From the NCBI GenBank assembly GCA_027315365.1, contig DAHUYF010000205.1, forward strand, positions 1-64,000: a DNA stretch of 64,000 nucleotides. The letters are read 5' to 3'. Below the pieces are notes generated by a model. The model was not told the origin of the DNA, did no database searches, and was given only the letters and a program-made list of their open reading frames with translations. Source of the DNA: Rhodospirillales bacterium (GTDB lineage Bacteria; Pseudomonadota; Alphaproteobacteria; ATCC43930; CGMCC-115725). Shown here in pieces: positions 56,952-64,000 of the stretch; the first letter of the stretch is position 1; the number at the start of each line of letters is the position of its first letter. Both the position numbers and the translations under genes were made by a program.

Positions 56952-58994
56952 TCAGTCCTCGCCGAGCGGTCGCGTCGCCTCGGCAAGCCAGCGCCGCGTG
57001 GCGGCATCGACCAGCGGCGCGATCTCGGCATCGACCCGGGCGTGATAGGCGTCGAGCCAGGCGATCTCGGCCGCGTCGAGCAACGCCGGCTCGATCAGCG
57101 CGCGGTCGATCGGCGCCAGCGTCAGCGTCTCGAAGCCCAGGAACTCGCGGTCGCCGCCGGCGCCGCCGCCAAGCCGCGTCACCAGCACGAGATTCTCGAT
57201 GCGGATGCCATAGGCGCCCGTCTTGTAGTAGCCGGGCTCGTCGGAGACGATCATGCCGGGCAGCAGAGGCTGCGAATTGGGCAGTTTGGAGATGCGCTGC
57301 GGCCCTTCATGCACGGCGAGATAGCTGCCGACGCCGTGGCCGGTGCCGTGGTCGTAATCCAGCCCCACCTCCCACAACGCGCGCCGCGCCAGCGCGTCGA
57401 GCTGCGAACCGGTCGTGCCTTTGGGAAAGCGGCAGGCGGCGAGCGCGATATGCCCTTTGAGAACGCGGGTGAAGCGGTCGCGCATCTCGGGCGTCGGTGC
57501 GCCAATGGCGATCGTACGCGTCACGTCGGTGGTGCCGTCGAGATATTGCGCGCCGGAATCGACGAGATAGAGCATTCCCGGCTCCAGCCGCCGCTCGCTG
57601 CGGGGGCTGGCGCGGTAGTGCACGATGGCGCCGTTGGCACCGGCACCGGAGATCGTCGGGAAGCTGAGGTCGCAGAAATGCTCTCCGGCGCGACGGAATC
57701 GCTCCAGCCGATCGGAGGCGGCGATCTCGCCGACGCTGCCGGCGCCGGCCGTTTCGGCCAGCCAGGCGAGGAATTGCGTCAGCGCGGCGCCGTCGCGGCG
57801 ATGCGCGCGGCGGGTGCCGTCGATCTCGACGGTATTCTTGCACGCCTTGGGCAGCTGGCAGGGATCGGCGGCGCGGTGAAGCTCGGCCCCGGCGCCGGCC
57901 AGCGTATCGAACACCCAAGCGGCGGCGCTGGCGGGATCGGCCTGGACGCGACGATGCGCGGCGCCCAGCTGCCGCAGTGCAGGGCCGAAGGCATCGGGCG
58001 ACTGCAGCCGCACCGCGTTGCCGAGATGCTCGGCCAGCCCCGGCATGAGCTTGCGCGGATCGATGAAGAGATCGACCGTGGCGTCGCGACCGAGGATGGC
58101 GAAGGACAGCGGCAGCGGCGTGTGCGGCACGTCGCCGCCGCGGATGTTGAGCAGCCAGGCGATCGAATCGGGAGCGGTCAACACCGCGGCGTCGACGCGC
58201 TCGGCGGCGAGCCGGTCGGCGAGCGTCTGGCACTTTTGCTCGGCGCTCTCGCCGGCAAAGCGCAGGGCGTGCGGCACCACCGGCGCCAGCGGCGGCGGCG
58301 GCCGATCGGCCCACACCGCGTCGAGCGGATTGGCGGCGAGCGGACGAAGGCTGCCGCCGGCCTTCTCGGCGGCGGCGCGAAAGCGCTCGACCTCGCCGAG
58401 CGTGTGCAGGCGGGGGTCGTAGGCGAGGATCTCGCCAGTCTCGAGCGTGGCCGCGATCCAGTCGCTCGCCGGCTGCTCGGTCAGGTGCCGGCGGACATAG
58501 AGCGCGCCGTCGACCTCGGCCTCGGCCTGCAGCGTGTAGCGGCCGTCGACGAAAATCGCGGCCGCCCGCGGCAGCACCGCGGCGAGGCCGGCCGAACCGG
58601 TGAAGCCGGTGAGCCAGGCCAGGCGCTGCGCGCAGAGCGGCACGTACTCGCCCTGATGCTCGTCGGCACGGGGCACAAGGAAGCCGTGGACCCCCTGGCG
58701 ACCCAGCTCGGCGCGCAGCAGCCCCAGGCGCTCGGCCGGCCTCGGCAAGGGGGCGGCAGGCGCCGCGGCAAGCTCGGCCGCCAGGGTGCGCAGCGCCGCA
58801 TCGAGTGCGGGCGGGGGATGAGGCGCGACCAGCGGCGCCCACTCACCGCCAATGGCGCTCGGCGCCGCGGCAAGAATCCCGGCAATCAGCGCCTCGACCT
58901 GGGGGACGTCGTAGCGGGCGCCGGCCTGCTTCAGCAGCGCCGCCAGGGCGGATTCGCCCCCCGGCGCGGCGGGCGGTGTAAACGATTTATCCAT
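56952..58994 (-). CDS. Xaa-Pro aminopeptidase (aminopeptidase P family)
   Basis: 680 aa M24 metallopeptidase removing N-terminal residues before proline. Metal ligands: Asp in YLVDSGAQYLDGTTDVTRT (two Asp), His in HGTGHGVGSYLAVHEG, Glu in MIVSDEPGYY and Glu in GIRIENLVLVTR. Two creatinase-like N-domains precede the catalytic domain, as in the long aminopeptidase P. The first roughly 85 residues, Ala-rich and low in complexity, precede the point where the family usually begins (RLGLLRAELGRQGVHGFLVP), so this protein is longer than usual or starts further in. No signal peptide is evident. Confidence 0.93.
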   Translation of the reverse strand: MDKSFTPPAAPGGESALAALLKQAGARYDVPQVEALIAGILAAAPSAIGGEWAPLVAPHPPPALDAALRTLAAELAAAPAAPLPRPAERLGLLRAELGRQGVHGFLVPRADEHQGEYVPLCAQRLAWLTGFTGSAGLAAVLPRAAAIFVDGRYTLQAEAEVDGALYVRRHLTEQPASDWIAATLETGEILAYDPRLHTLGEVERFRAAAEKAGGSLRPLAANPLDAVWADRPPPPLAPVVPHALRFAGESAEQKCQTLADRLAAERVDAAVLTAPDSIAWLLNIRGGDVPHTPLPLSFAILGRDATVDLFIDPRKLMPGLAEHLGNAVRLQSPDAFGPALRQLGAAHRRVQADPASAAAWVFDTLAGAGAELHRAADPCQLPKACKNTVEIDGTRRAHRRDGAALTQFLAWLAETAGAGSVGEIAASDRLERFRRAGEHFCDLSFPTISGAGANGAIVHYRASPRSERRLEPGMLYLVDSGAQYLDGTTDVTRTIAIGAPTPEMRDRFTRVLKGHIALAACRFPKGTTGSQLDALARRALWEVGLDYDHGTGHGVGSYLAVHEGPQRISKLPNSQPLLPGMIVSDEPGYYKTGAYGIRIENLVLVTRLGGGAGGDREFLGFETLTLAPIDRALIEPALLDAAEIAWLDAYHARVDAEIAPLVDAATRRWLAEATRPLGED

Positions 58995-59190
58995 TCTCGT
59001 CTCCTACTTTGAGGCTAAGGCGCGCCCTCCCCGGGCACAAGGGCGGGGCGACAGCCGTTCCCCGTTGTCGGGCCATGCGTTCGGTGTAGAGCTGGGTTGC
59101 GCAGTTGCCGCTCCCGTTTCGGGGCAATATTGCTTACCTATTGTGCAAGTGCGAGATGCGCTTTCGCAGGCGCGTAAAGGAGCTGTTAAC
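58995..59190. promoter_or_regulatory. divergent promoter region of the aminopeptidase and DUF1127 genes
   Basis: About 196 bp without a gene. It contains the perfect palindrome GCAATATTGC (59124-59133). A possible plus-strand sigma-70 pair is TTGCCG (59105-59110) and TATTGC (59128-59133), 17 bp apart, upstream of the DUF1127 gene. An AAAGGAG ribosome site lies 8 nt before the ATG at 59191. Confidence 0.4.
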
Positions 59191-59412
59191 ATGTTGAACG
59201 TTCTTGGAAATGTGCTGCATGGCCTGACCGTTTCGGTGGCCCATTGGCGGCAACGGCAGCGGGCCTATGCCGAGCTTTCGGCGCTCGACGACCGGTCGCT
59301 GGCCGATATCGGCATCACCCGTTCCGAGATCCCCTACGTGCTGTCGCATGCCGCAGAGGATCGCCGCGAGACGGGCGCGCCGGCGAACAGCAACTTCCAG
59401 CACGCCGCCTGA
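59191..59412 (+). CDS. DUF1127 domain protein
   Basis: 73 aa. The arginine-rich DUF1127 pattern is clear: HWRQRQRAYAELSALDDRSLADIGITRSEIPYV, about residues 17-50. Family members in Alphaproteobacteria are small and often stress- or phosphate-related; some act as RNA-binding regulators. Function here is not determined. Strong Shine-Dalgarno (AAAGGAG) and short AT-rich leader suggest good expression; followed by hairpins. Confidence 0.88.
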   Translation: MLNVLGNVLHGLTVSVAHWRQRQRAYAELSALDDRSLADIGITRSEIPYVLSHAAEDRRETGAPANSNFQHAA

Positions 59413-59445
59413 GCTTCCCGCCCGCCACGGGCGGGAGAGACAAAG

Positions 59446-59487
59446 ATCCCGGCTGGCCGCCCTCGGGCGGGCCCGCGCGGGATTTTT
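59446..59487 (+). terminator. intrinsic terminator after the DUF1127 gene
   Basis: Outer stem ATCCCG/CGGGAT (59446-59451 with 59478-59483) enclosing an inner GC stem, followed by TTTTT (59483-59487). A second 9-bp hairpin (TCCCGCCCG/CGGGCGGGA) lies just upstream at about 59416-59436. Confidence 0.75.
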
Positions 59488-59563
59488 GCTGTCCGCGCCG
59501 CGGATGCGGCTTGCCCGCCGCAGCCGGAGCGGTGATGGTGAAGCGGCAGGAACGGCAGGCGAC

Positions 59564-60505
59564 ATGACTGCGTCGATCACGGGCCGGCACGAGCATCACC
59601 ACGGCCACGGCCACGGCCATGGTCACGGCCATGATCACGCTGTCGCCTTCGCGCTGGGGGTGGCGCTCAACCTCGGATTCGTCGCGGCCGAGGCCGTCTG
59701 CGGCGTGGTCGGCAATTCGGTGGCGCTGCTCGCCGACGCCGGTCACAATCTCGGCGACGTGCTCGGCCTTGCCATCGCCTGGGGCGCCACGGCGCTGGCG
59801 CGGCGACGGCCGTCGCATCGCTTCACCTACGGGCTGCGCAGCTCGTCGATCCTGGCGGCGCTGTTCAACGCCATCGTGCTGCTGATCGCGGTAGGCGGCA
59901 TCATCGTCGAGGCGCTGAACCGCCTGGCGGCGCCGCAGCCGGTGGCAAGCCGGCTGATCATGGCGGTGGCGGCGGCCGGCATCGTCGTCAACGGCGCAAG
60001 CGCCCTCCTCTTCCTGGGCGGCCGCCGCGGCGATCTCAATATCCGCGCCGCGTTCCTGCATCTTGCCGCGGATGCCGGCGTATCGCTCGCCGTCGTGCTG
60101 ACCGGCGCCGCGATCCTGCTGACCGGATGGATGTGGCTCGACGGCGCTGCGAGCCTGGCTGTGGCGCTGGTGATCGTTCTCGGCACCTGGCGGCTGCTGC
60201 GGGATGCGATCAATCTGGCGCTGGCCGGCGTCCCGCCCGGCATCGACGCCGGCGCAGTGCGTGCGCATCTCGACCGGCTCGCCGGCGTCGCCGCGGTGCA
60301 TGATCTGCATATCTGGCCGATCAGCACCACCGAAACCGCGCTCACCTGCCATCTCGTCATGCCCGCCGGCCATCCCGGCGACGAGATGCTGGCGGCGCTG
60401 GCGCAGCAGCTGCATCAGCGCTTCGCCATCGATCACGCGACCATCCAGGTCGAGACCGGCGATCCCGATCACCCCTGCAAGCTGGTGCCGGATCACGTGG
60501 TATAG
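59564..60505 (+). CDS. zinc/cation efflux protein, CDF family
   Basis: 313 aa CzcD/ZitB-like cation diffusion facilitator exporting Zn(II), possibly Co or Cd, by proton antiport. The His-rich N-terminus (HEHHHGHGHGHGHGHDH, residues 9-25) is a metal-binding leader. Six transmembrane helices; metal sites HxxxD in LLADAGHNLGDVLGLAI (TM2) and HLAADAGVSLAVV (TM5). A cytoplasmic C-terminal domain has HDLHIWPISTTETALTCHLV. The open frame extends upstream of this ATG but without homology. 6 bp before the antiporter gene. Confidence 0.93.
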   Translation: MTASITGRHEHHHGHGHGHGHGHDHAVAFALGVALNLGFVAAEAVCGVVGNSVALLADAGHNLGDVLGLAIAWGATALARRRPSHRFTYGLRSSSILAALFNAIVLLIAVGGIIVEALNRLAAPQPVASRLIMAVAAAGIVVNGASALLFLGGRRGDLNIRAAFLHLAADAGVSLAVVLTGAAILLTGWMWLDGAASLAVALVIVLGTWRLLRDAINLALAGVPPGIDAGAVRAHLDRLAGVAAVHDLHIWPISTTETALTCHLVMPAGHPGDEMLAALAQQLHQRFAIDHATIQVETGDPDHPCKLVPDHVV

Positions 60506-60511
60506 TGCCGC

Positions 60512-62206
60512 GTGCACGCCGCCGCCGTCGACCCGTTCCATGCCGTCCTGATCCTGCTGCTGGCGGCGATCATCGCCGTGCCGCTGGCGCAGCGCCTCAG
60601 GGTAAGTCCGGTGCTGGGCTATCTCGCCGCCGGCCTGGTCGTCGGGCCCTTCGGCTTCGCCTTCATCGAGGACACCGGCGAGGCGGAGCGGCTGTCGCAG
60701 TTCGGCGTCGTCTTCCTGCTCTTCACCATCGGCCTCGATATGCCGCTGCACCGCCTGCAGGCGATGTGGCGCTATATCTTCGGGCTGGGCTTGGCGCAGG
60801 TGCTGGTCACCGCCGGCGCGATCGGGTTGGCGAGCGTCGCTCTGGGCGCGCGGCCGCCGGCCGCCCTGGTCGTCGGCGGTGCGCTCGCCTTCTCCTCCAC
60901 CGCCGCGGTGCTGCAGCTCCTCGGCGAGCGCGGCGAGCTGTCCAGCCGCACCGGTCGGGTGGCGCTGGCCGTGCTGCTGTTTCAGGATCTGGCAGTGGTG
61001 CCGCTGCTGGCACTGCTGCCGCTGCTGGCGCCGGGCGGCGACAGCGGCATCGCCCAGGCACTGGCCATGGCGCTCGCCAAGGGCGTCGCCGCCATCGCGC
61101 TGATCCTGCTGCTGGGCCGGCTGGTGCTGCGGCCGCTGTTCCGCCTCAGCGCCATGACGCGCGTCCGCGAGACCTTCGCCGCGACCAACCTCCTGGTCGT
61201 GCTCGGCCTCGGCTGGGCGACGGCGGAAGCCGGCATGTCGATGGCGCTGGGCGCTTTTCTCGCGGGGCTGCTGCTCGCCGAGACCGAGTATCGCCATCAG
61301 GTGGAGACCGACATCCTGCCGTTCCGCGGCCTGCTGCTCGGCCTCTTCTTCATCACCGTCGGCATGGTGATCGATACGCCGCTGGTGCTGCGCCAATGGC
61401 CGGCGGTGCTGGGCCTGTCAGCCGCGCTGCTCGCAGGCAAGCCGGCGATCCTCTGGGCGCTTGCGCGCCTCTTCCGCCTTGACACGCCGGTCGCGATCCG
61501 CGTCGGCCTGCTGCTGTCGCAGTCCGGCGAATTCGCTTTCGTGCTCTTCGGCATCGCCCAGTCGCTCGGCATTCTGCGGCACGAGGAGGGCAACGTCCTC
61601 GTCGCCACGGTGGCGGTCACCATGGCGACGACGCCGCTGATGGCGAGCCTGGGTCGCCGCCTCGCCGGCGCCTTCCAGGCGCGCCAGGCCCCCGGAGCCG
61701 AGCACCTGGCGCAGGAGGCCGCGGCTCTCTCCGACCACGTGATCCTGGCCGGCTATGGCCGCATCGGCCAGATCGTCGGCCGGATGCTGACGGAGCAGCA
61801 CATCCCCTATGTCGCGATCGAGCACAGCGTGCCGCTGGTCGAGGCGAGCCGGAAACGCGATCTCCCGGTCTATTTCGGCGACGCCAGCCGCGCCGAGCTG
61901 CTCGACGCCCTCGGCATCGACCGCGCCAGCGCCGCCATCATTACCCTCGATCAGCCGGAATCGGCGGAGCGTGTCGTCGCCTCGCTGCGGCGCAGCCATC
62001 CCGATCTGCGCATCATCGCGCGCTCGCGCGACGCGGCGCATGCGCGACGCCTCGAAGAGGCCGGCGCCAACGACGTCATCCTCGAGGCGCTCGAGCCCGG
62101 CCTGCAGATGGGCGCCGCCGCCTTGCGCGTCTGCGGTACGCCGGGCCCGGCGATCGATCACGCCCTGGACGCGCTGCGGCACGGCGCGGCGGAGCGAGAA
62201 GCGTAA
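60512..62206 (+). CDS. monovalent cation:proton antiporter (CPA2) with TrkA-N domain
   Basis: 564 aa KefB/KefC-like potassium or sodium/proton antiporter. About 12 hydrophobic helices (5-385), with LGYLAAGLVVGPFGFAFIED, ALAFSSTAAVLQLLGERGE, LFQDLAVVPLLALLPLL and RVGLLLSQSGEFAFVLFGIA. C-terminal Rossmann/RCK domain (VILAGYGRIGQIVGRMLTE, about 415-530) with YFGDASRAELLDALGI. The GTG start lies 6 bp after the zinc exporter stop, so the pair is likely one transcript. Whether it is glutathione-gated, like KefC, cannot be told from the sequence. Confidence 0.92.
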   Translation: MHAAAVDPFHAVLILLLAAIIAVPLAQRLRVSPVLGYLAAGLVVGPFGFAFIEDTGEAERLSQFGVVFLLFTIGLDMPLHRLQAMWRYIFGLGLAQVLVTAGAIGLASVALGARPPAALVVGGALAFSSTAAVLQLLGERGELSSRTGRVALAVLLFQDLAVVPLLALLPLLAPGGDSGIAQALAMALAKGVAAIALILLLGRLVLRPLFRLSAMTRVRETFAATNLLVVLGLGWATAEAGMSMALGAFLAGLLLAETEYRHQVETDILPFRGLLLGLFFITVGMVIDTPLVLRQWPAVLGLSAALLAGKPAILWALARLFRLDTPVAIRVGLLLSQSGEFAFVLFGIAQSLGILRHEEGNVLVATVAVTMATTPLMASLGRRLAGAFQARQAPGAEHLAQEAAALSDHVILAGYGRIGQIVGRMLTEQHIPYVAIEHSVPLVEASRKRDLPVYFGDASRAELLDALGIDRASAAIITLDQPESAERVVASLRRSHPDLRIIARSRDAAHARRLEEAGANDVILEALEPGLQMGAAALRVCGTPGPAIDHALDALRHGAAEREA

Positions 62207-62216
62207 GCCGCGGGAG

Positions 62217-62330
62217 AGCCACGCGATCGAGGATGGCGCTACGCTGGCAGCCTGCCTGCGGCAGCTCGGCCCCGGCGCAGCTCCCGAGGCGTTCCGCCTC
62301 TACCGGAACCTGCGCGTGACGCGGCGGTGA
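62217..62330 (+). pseudogene. relic of an FAD-dependent monooxygenase (C-terminal fragment)
   Basis: A 37-codon fragment ending in TGA reads SHAIEDGATLAACLRQ, then a PEAFRLYRNLRVTRR segment. AIEDxxxLAxCL followed by an EAxRxYxxLRxxR segment is the FAD-site end of salicylate hydroxylase-like monooxygenases. Nothing homologous precedes it: the upstream DNA is the antiporter gene in another frame. There is no start or ribosome site, so it looks like the remnant of a deleted gene. It occupies most of the 178-bp gap between the antiporter and VOC genes. Confidence 0.55.
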
Positions 62331-62384
62331 TCGAGGGCTGTCGAGCCCGCTCCGGCGAAGGAACCGGCGGCGGCACGGCGCCCC

Positions 62385-62840
62385 TCACGCCGCGGGTTCG
62401 GTTTCCTTGATCTCCGCTTCGGCGGCGCCTGCCGGCGCGGCACCGACCCAGGGATGCTCCGAGACGTCGAAGACGACGCCGTCAGGCCCGCGGAACTTGG
62501 TCTCGTAGAAGGCATTGGCAGTGTTGGCGTCCTGCTTCATGAAGCAGGGCGCGCCCAACGCCTCGAGCTTCTTCGCGGTGCCGTCGAGATCGTCGACGAG
62601 CACGCCGAAATGATGGATGCCGACATAGTCGAGGCCGCGGCCAAGCTGATCGACGTTCTGGAACTTGAGCACGGCGAGGTTGAGCGTGCCGTCGCTGAGA
62701 TAGAAGCCCCAGGCGATCGCCTTGGGGTTGTTCGGGTTGCCGGCACGCCCGACCTCCTTGAAGCCGAAGGCCTGCTTGTAGAATTCCGCCGTCTTGACGG
62801 GATCCTGCGTGGCGAGAGCAATGTGACGAAGCTTCGGCAT
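62385..62840 (-). CDS. VOC-family (glyoxalase/bleomycin-resistance fold) protein
   Basis: 151 aa, one vicinal-oxygen-chelate domain: LRHIALATQDPVKTAEFYKQA at the start and GIHHFGVLVDDLDGTAKKLE in the second half, followed by FRGPDGVVFDVSEHPWVG. Metal-ligand positions look plausible (His6, the GIHHFG His and a C-terminal Asp/Glu). Substrate unknown; lactoylglutathione lyase or a dioxygenase-like role are possible. The C-terminal 20 residues are Ala/Glu-rich. 47 bp separate it from uppP upstream, on the same strand. Confidence 0.85.
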   Translation of the reverse strand: MPKLRHIALATQDPVKTAEFYKQAFGFKEVGRAGNPNNPKAIAWGFYLSDGTLNLAVLKFQNVDQLGRGLDYVGIHHFGVLVDDLDGTAKKLEALGAPCFMKQDANTANAFYETKFRGPDGVVFDVSEHPWVGAAPAGAAEAEIKETEPAA

Positions 62841-62887
62841 CGGCGCGTCCTCCGGTCTTGGGCTCTCCAGTTCGACCCTTGCGGCGA

Positions 62888-63727
62888 TCATACCACAAAG
62901 AACAGCAGGGCGAGCGCGATCAGCCCGGCGCCCCAGCAGTAATAGGCGAAGGGATCGAGCGCCTCGAAATCGTGGCGCCGGAAATAACGCATGAGGAAGG
63001 CAGTGCTGAGCCAGGCGGTGACCCCGGCGACGGCGCCGGCGATCCAAACGGTGGCGCCGAAGGCGGCCTGGACCTCGGGCTGGAAGAGGTGCGGCACCTC
63101 GTGCACGGCCGCGGCGAGGATGATCGGCGTCGCGATCAGGAACGAGAAATGCGCGGCTTCGCGATGATGGAAGCCCACCAGCAGGCCGCCCACCATCGTC
63201 GCGCCGGAGCGCGAGATTCCCGGGAAGAGGGCCGTGCTCTGCCAGAGCCCGATGAGCAGCGCCTCCTTCCAGCTCATCTCGCCGAGCAGACGCGCGCCGC
63301 TCTTGCGCCGCAGGCGCTCGCCGGCGAACAGCAGGGCGCCATTGACCATCAGAAAGATCGCCGCGGCGACCGGCGAGCCGAACAGGCGGCGGAACAGGGT
63401 CTCGAGGCCGGCGCCGAGCACCACCGCCGGGATGGTGGCAAGGATGATGAGCCAGAGCAGACGCCATTGCGCCTTGCGCTGGGCCACCGGCCCCTGGCCG
63501 AAGAAGGCGAGCGCCAGCCCCAGCCAATCGCGCCAGAAATAGGCGAGCAGCGCCGCCGCGGTGCCGAGATGCAGCACCACCAGGAACGGCAGGAAGGCGG
63601 GGCTGTGCTGGTCGACCGTCCAGCCCAGCAGCTTCGGCAGCACCACGGCATGGCCAAGGCTGCTGACGGGGAAAAGCTCGGTCACGCCTTGCAGAAGGGC
63701 GATGACGAGGGCTTGCACAAGCGTCAT
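62888..63727 (-). CDS. uppP: undecaprenyl-diphosphatase
   Basis: 279 aa BacA/UppP membrane phosphatase that recycles undecaprenyl pyrophosphate for peptidoglycan and other envelope polymers. About eight transmembrane helices. Signatures ALLQGVTELFPVSSLGHAVV (residues 11-30, catalytic Glu and Ser region) and TALFPGISRSGATMVGGLL. LGH in place of the more usual TGH is a small variation. The ATG overlaps the prmA stop (ATGA). Confidence 0.96.
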   Translation of the reverse strand: MTLVQALVIALLQGVTELFPVSSLGHAVVLPKLLGWTVDQHSPAFLPFLVVLHLGTAAALLAYFWRDWLGLALAFFGQGPVAQRKAQWRLLWLIILATIPAVVLGAGLETLFRRLFGSPVAAAIFLMVNGALLFAGERLRRKSGARLLGEMSWKEALLIGLWQSTALFPGISRSGATMVGGLLVGFHHREAAHFSFLIATPIILAAAVHEVPHLFQPEVQAAFGATVWIAGAVAGVTAWLSTAFLMRYFRRHDFEALDPFAYYCWGAGLIALALLFFVV

Positions 63728-64000
63728 GGTTCCTCGCGCTGCGATGGGAGAGTGGCATGGTCCCGCGCCAGCACCAGCGTGTGCCAGCCGGAAAGGCGAA
63801 GGCGCCGCCGTAGCGTCAGGCGCTGGGCGCGGTGCGCGGCGAGTACGGCGCGCTCCTGGCGCGCCAGCAGCCCCGACAGCACCGCGACGCCGCCCGGCGC
63901 CAGCGCGCGCGCCAGCGCCGGCGCCATCAGCGCCAGCGGCCGCGCCAGGATGTTGGCGAAGACGAGATCGAAGCGCCGCGAACGTCCGAGGCCGCGATAT
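63724..64000 (-). CDS. prmA: ribosomal protein L11 methyltransferase, 5' part outside window
   Basis: About 92 C-terminal codons of a class I SAM methyltransferase: FDLVFANILARPLALMAPALA is the motif IV region typical of PrmA, followed by LAPGGVAVLSGLLARQERAV and RLSGWHTLVLAR. PrmA trimethylates ribosomal protein L11. The rest lies beyond the right edge. The stop overlaps the uppP start. Confidence 0.85.
   Translation of the reverse strand, partial: YRGLGRSRRFDLVFANILARPLALMAPALARALAPGGVAVLSGLLARQERAVLAAHRAQRLTLRRRLRLSGWHTLVLARDHATLPSQREEP

Noticed and set aside
59267-59563. Upstream extension of the zinc exporter open frame
   Set aside because: It runs antisense-like through the DUF1127 gene and terminator in another frame and lacks homology; the His-rich start at 59564 fits the family.
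59549-59574. GGAAC-N17-CGTC as another stress promoter
   Set aside because: The -10 differs from CGTT and the element overlaps the start codon of the zinc exporter, so it cannot drive that gene; likely chance.

Overview
This 64-kb window is very GC-rich chromosomal DNA from an alphaproteobacterium, most likely Rhodospirillales-like. The support is the order amidase - rnpB - mraZ, a complete division and cell wall (dcw) cluster, and the downstream order lpxC - bamD - recN - ligA, which is classic for Alphaproteobacteria. Species is not determinable from the sequence alone. Gene density is high, with many 4-bp ATGA or GTGA stop/start overlaps. No tRNA, CRISPR array, insertion sequence or prophage was seen.

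1-17.8 kb (minus strand): one long operon glgE - treS/mak - glgB - glgX - treZ - malQ - treY. It joins the GlgE alpha-glucan pathway (trehalose to maltose to maltose-1-phosphate to glucan), branching and debranching, and the TreZ/TreY route from glucan back to trehalose. The genes overlap or nearly abut. treY runs off the left edge.

17.8-20.5 kb: a compact regulatory island. It holds a DUF2188 protein, a very small anti-sigma-like protein, an ECF sigma factor and an OmpR-type response regulator without a neighbouring kinase. Within 1 kb there are four exact GGAAC-N16/17-CGTT elements, the promoter pattern of the alphaproteobacterial general stress sigma factor EcfG. One faces the glgE operon, one DUF2188, one the anti-sigma-like gene, and one lies antisense between the sigma and anti-sigma genes. 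The sigma/response-regulator intergenic region has three tandem TGTAA half-sites at exact 10-bp spacing. I read the first 20 kb as a stress-controlled trehalose/glucan storage system with its own regulators.

20.5-30.4 kb: mixed metabolic and housekeeping genes. These are a fused 5-oxoprolinase/hydantoinase, a HAD dehalogenase, an unknown acidic protein coupled to a TPR-sulfotransferase, a DTW-domain tRNA modification enzyme, a DUF445 membrane protein and a peptidoglycan amidase.

30.4-49.2 kb: the RNase P RNA gene, then mraZ - rsmH - ftsL - ftsI - murE - murF - mraY - murD - ftsW - murG - murC - murB - ddl - ftsQ - ftsA - ftsZ, closed by a strong intrinsic terminator. The mraZ promoter is embedded in four 10-bp-spaced MraZ boxes.

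49.2-64 kb: an unknown low-complexity protein with four short amphipathic segments sits between ftsZ and lpxC. It is followed by lpxC, bamD, recN, ligA, a cytochrome b561, an aminopeptidase P (minus strand), a DUF1127 protein, a zinc CDF exporter coupled to a CPA2 antiporter, a short relic of an FAD monooxygenase, a VOC protein, uppP and the 3' end of prmA.
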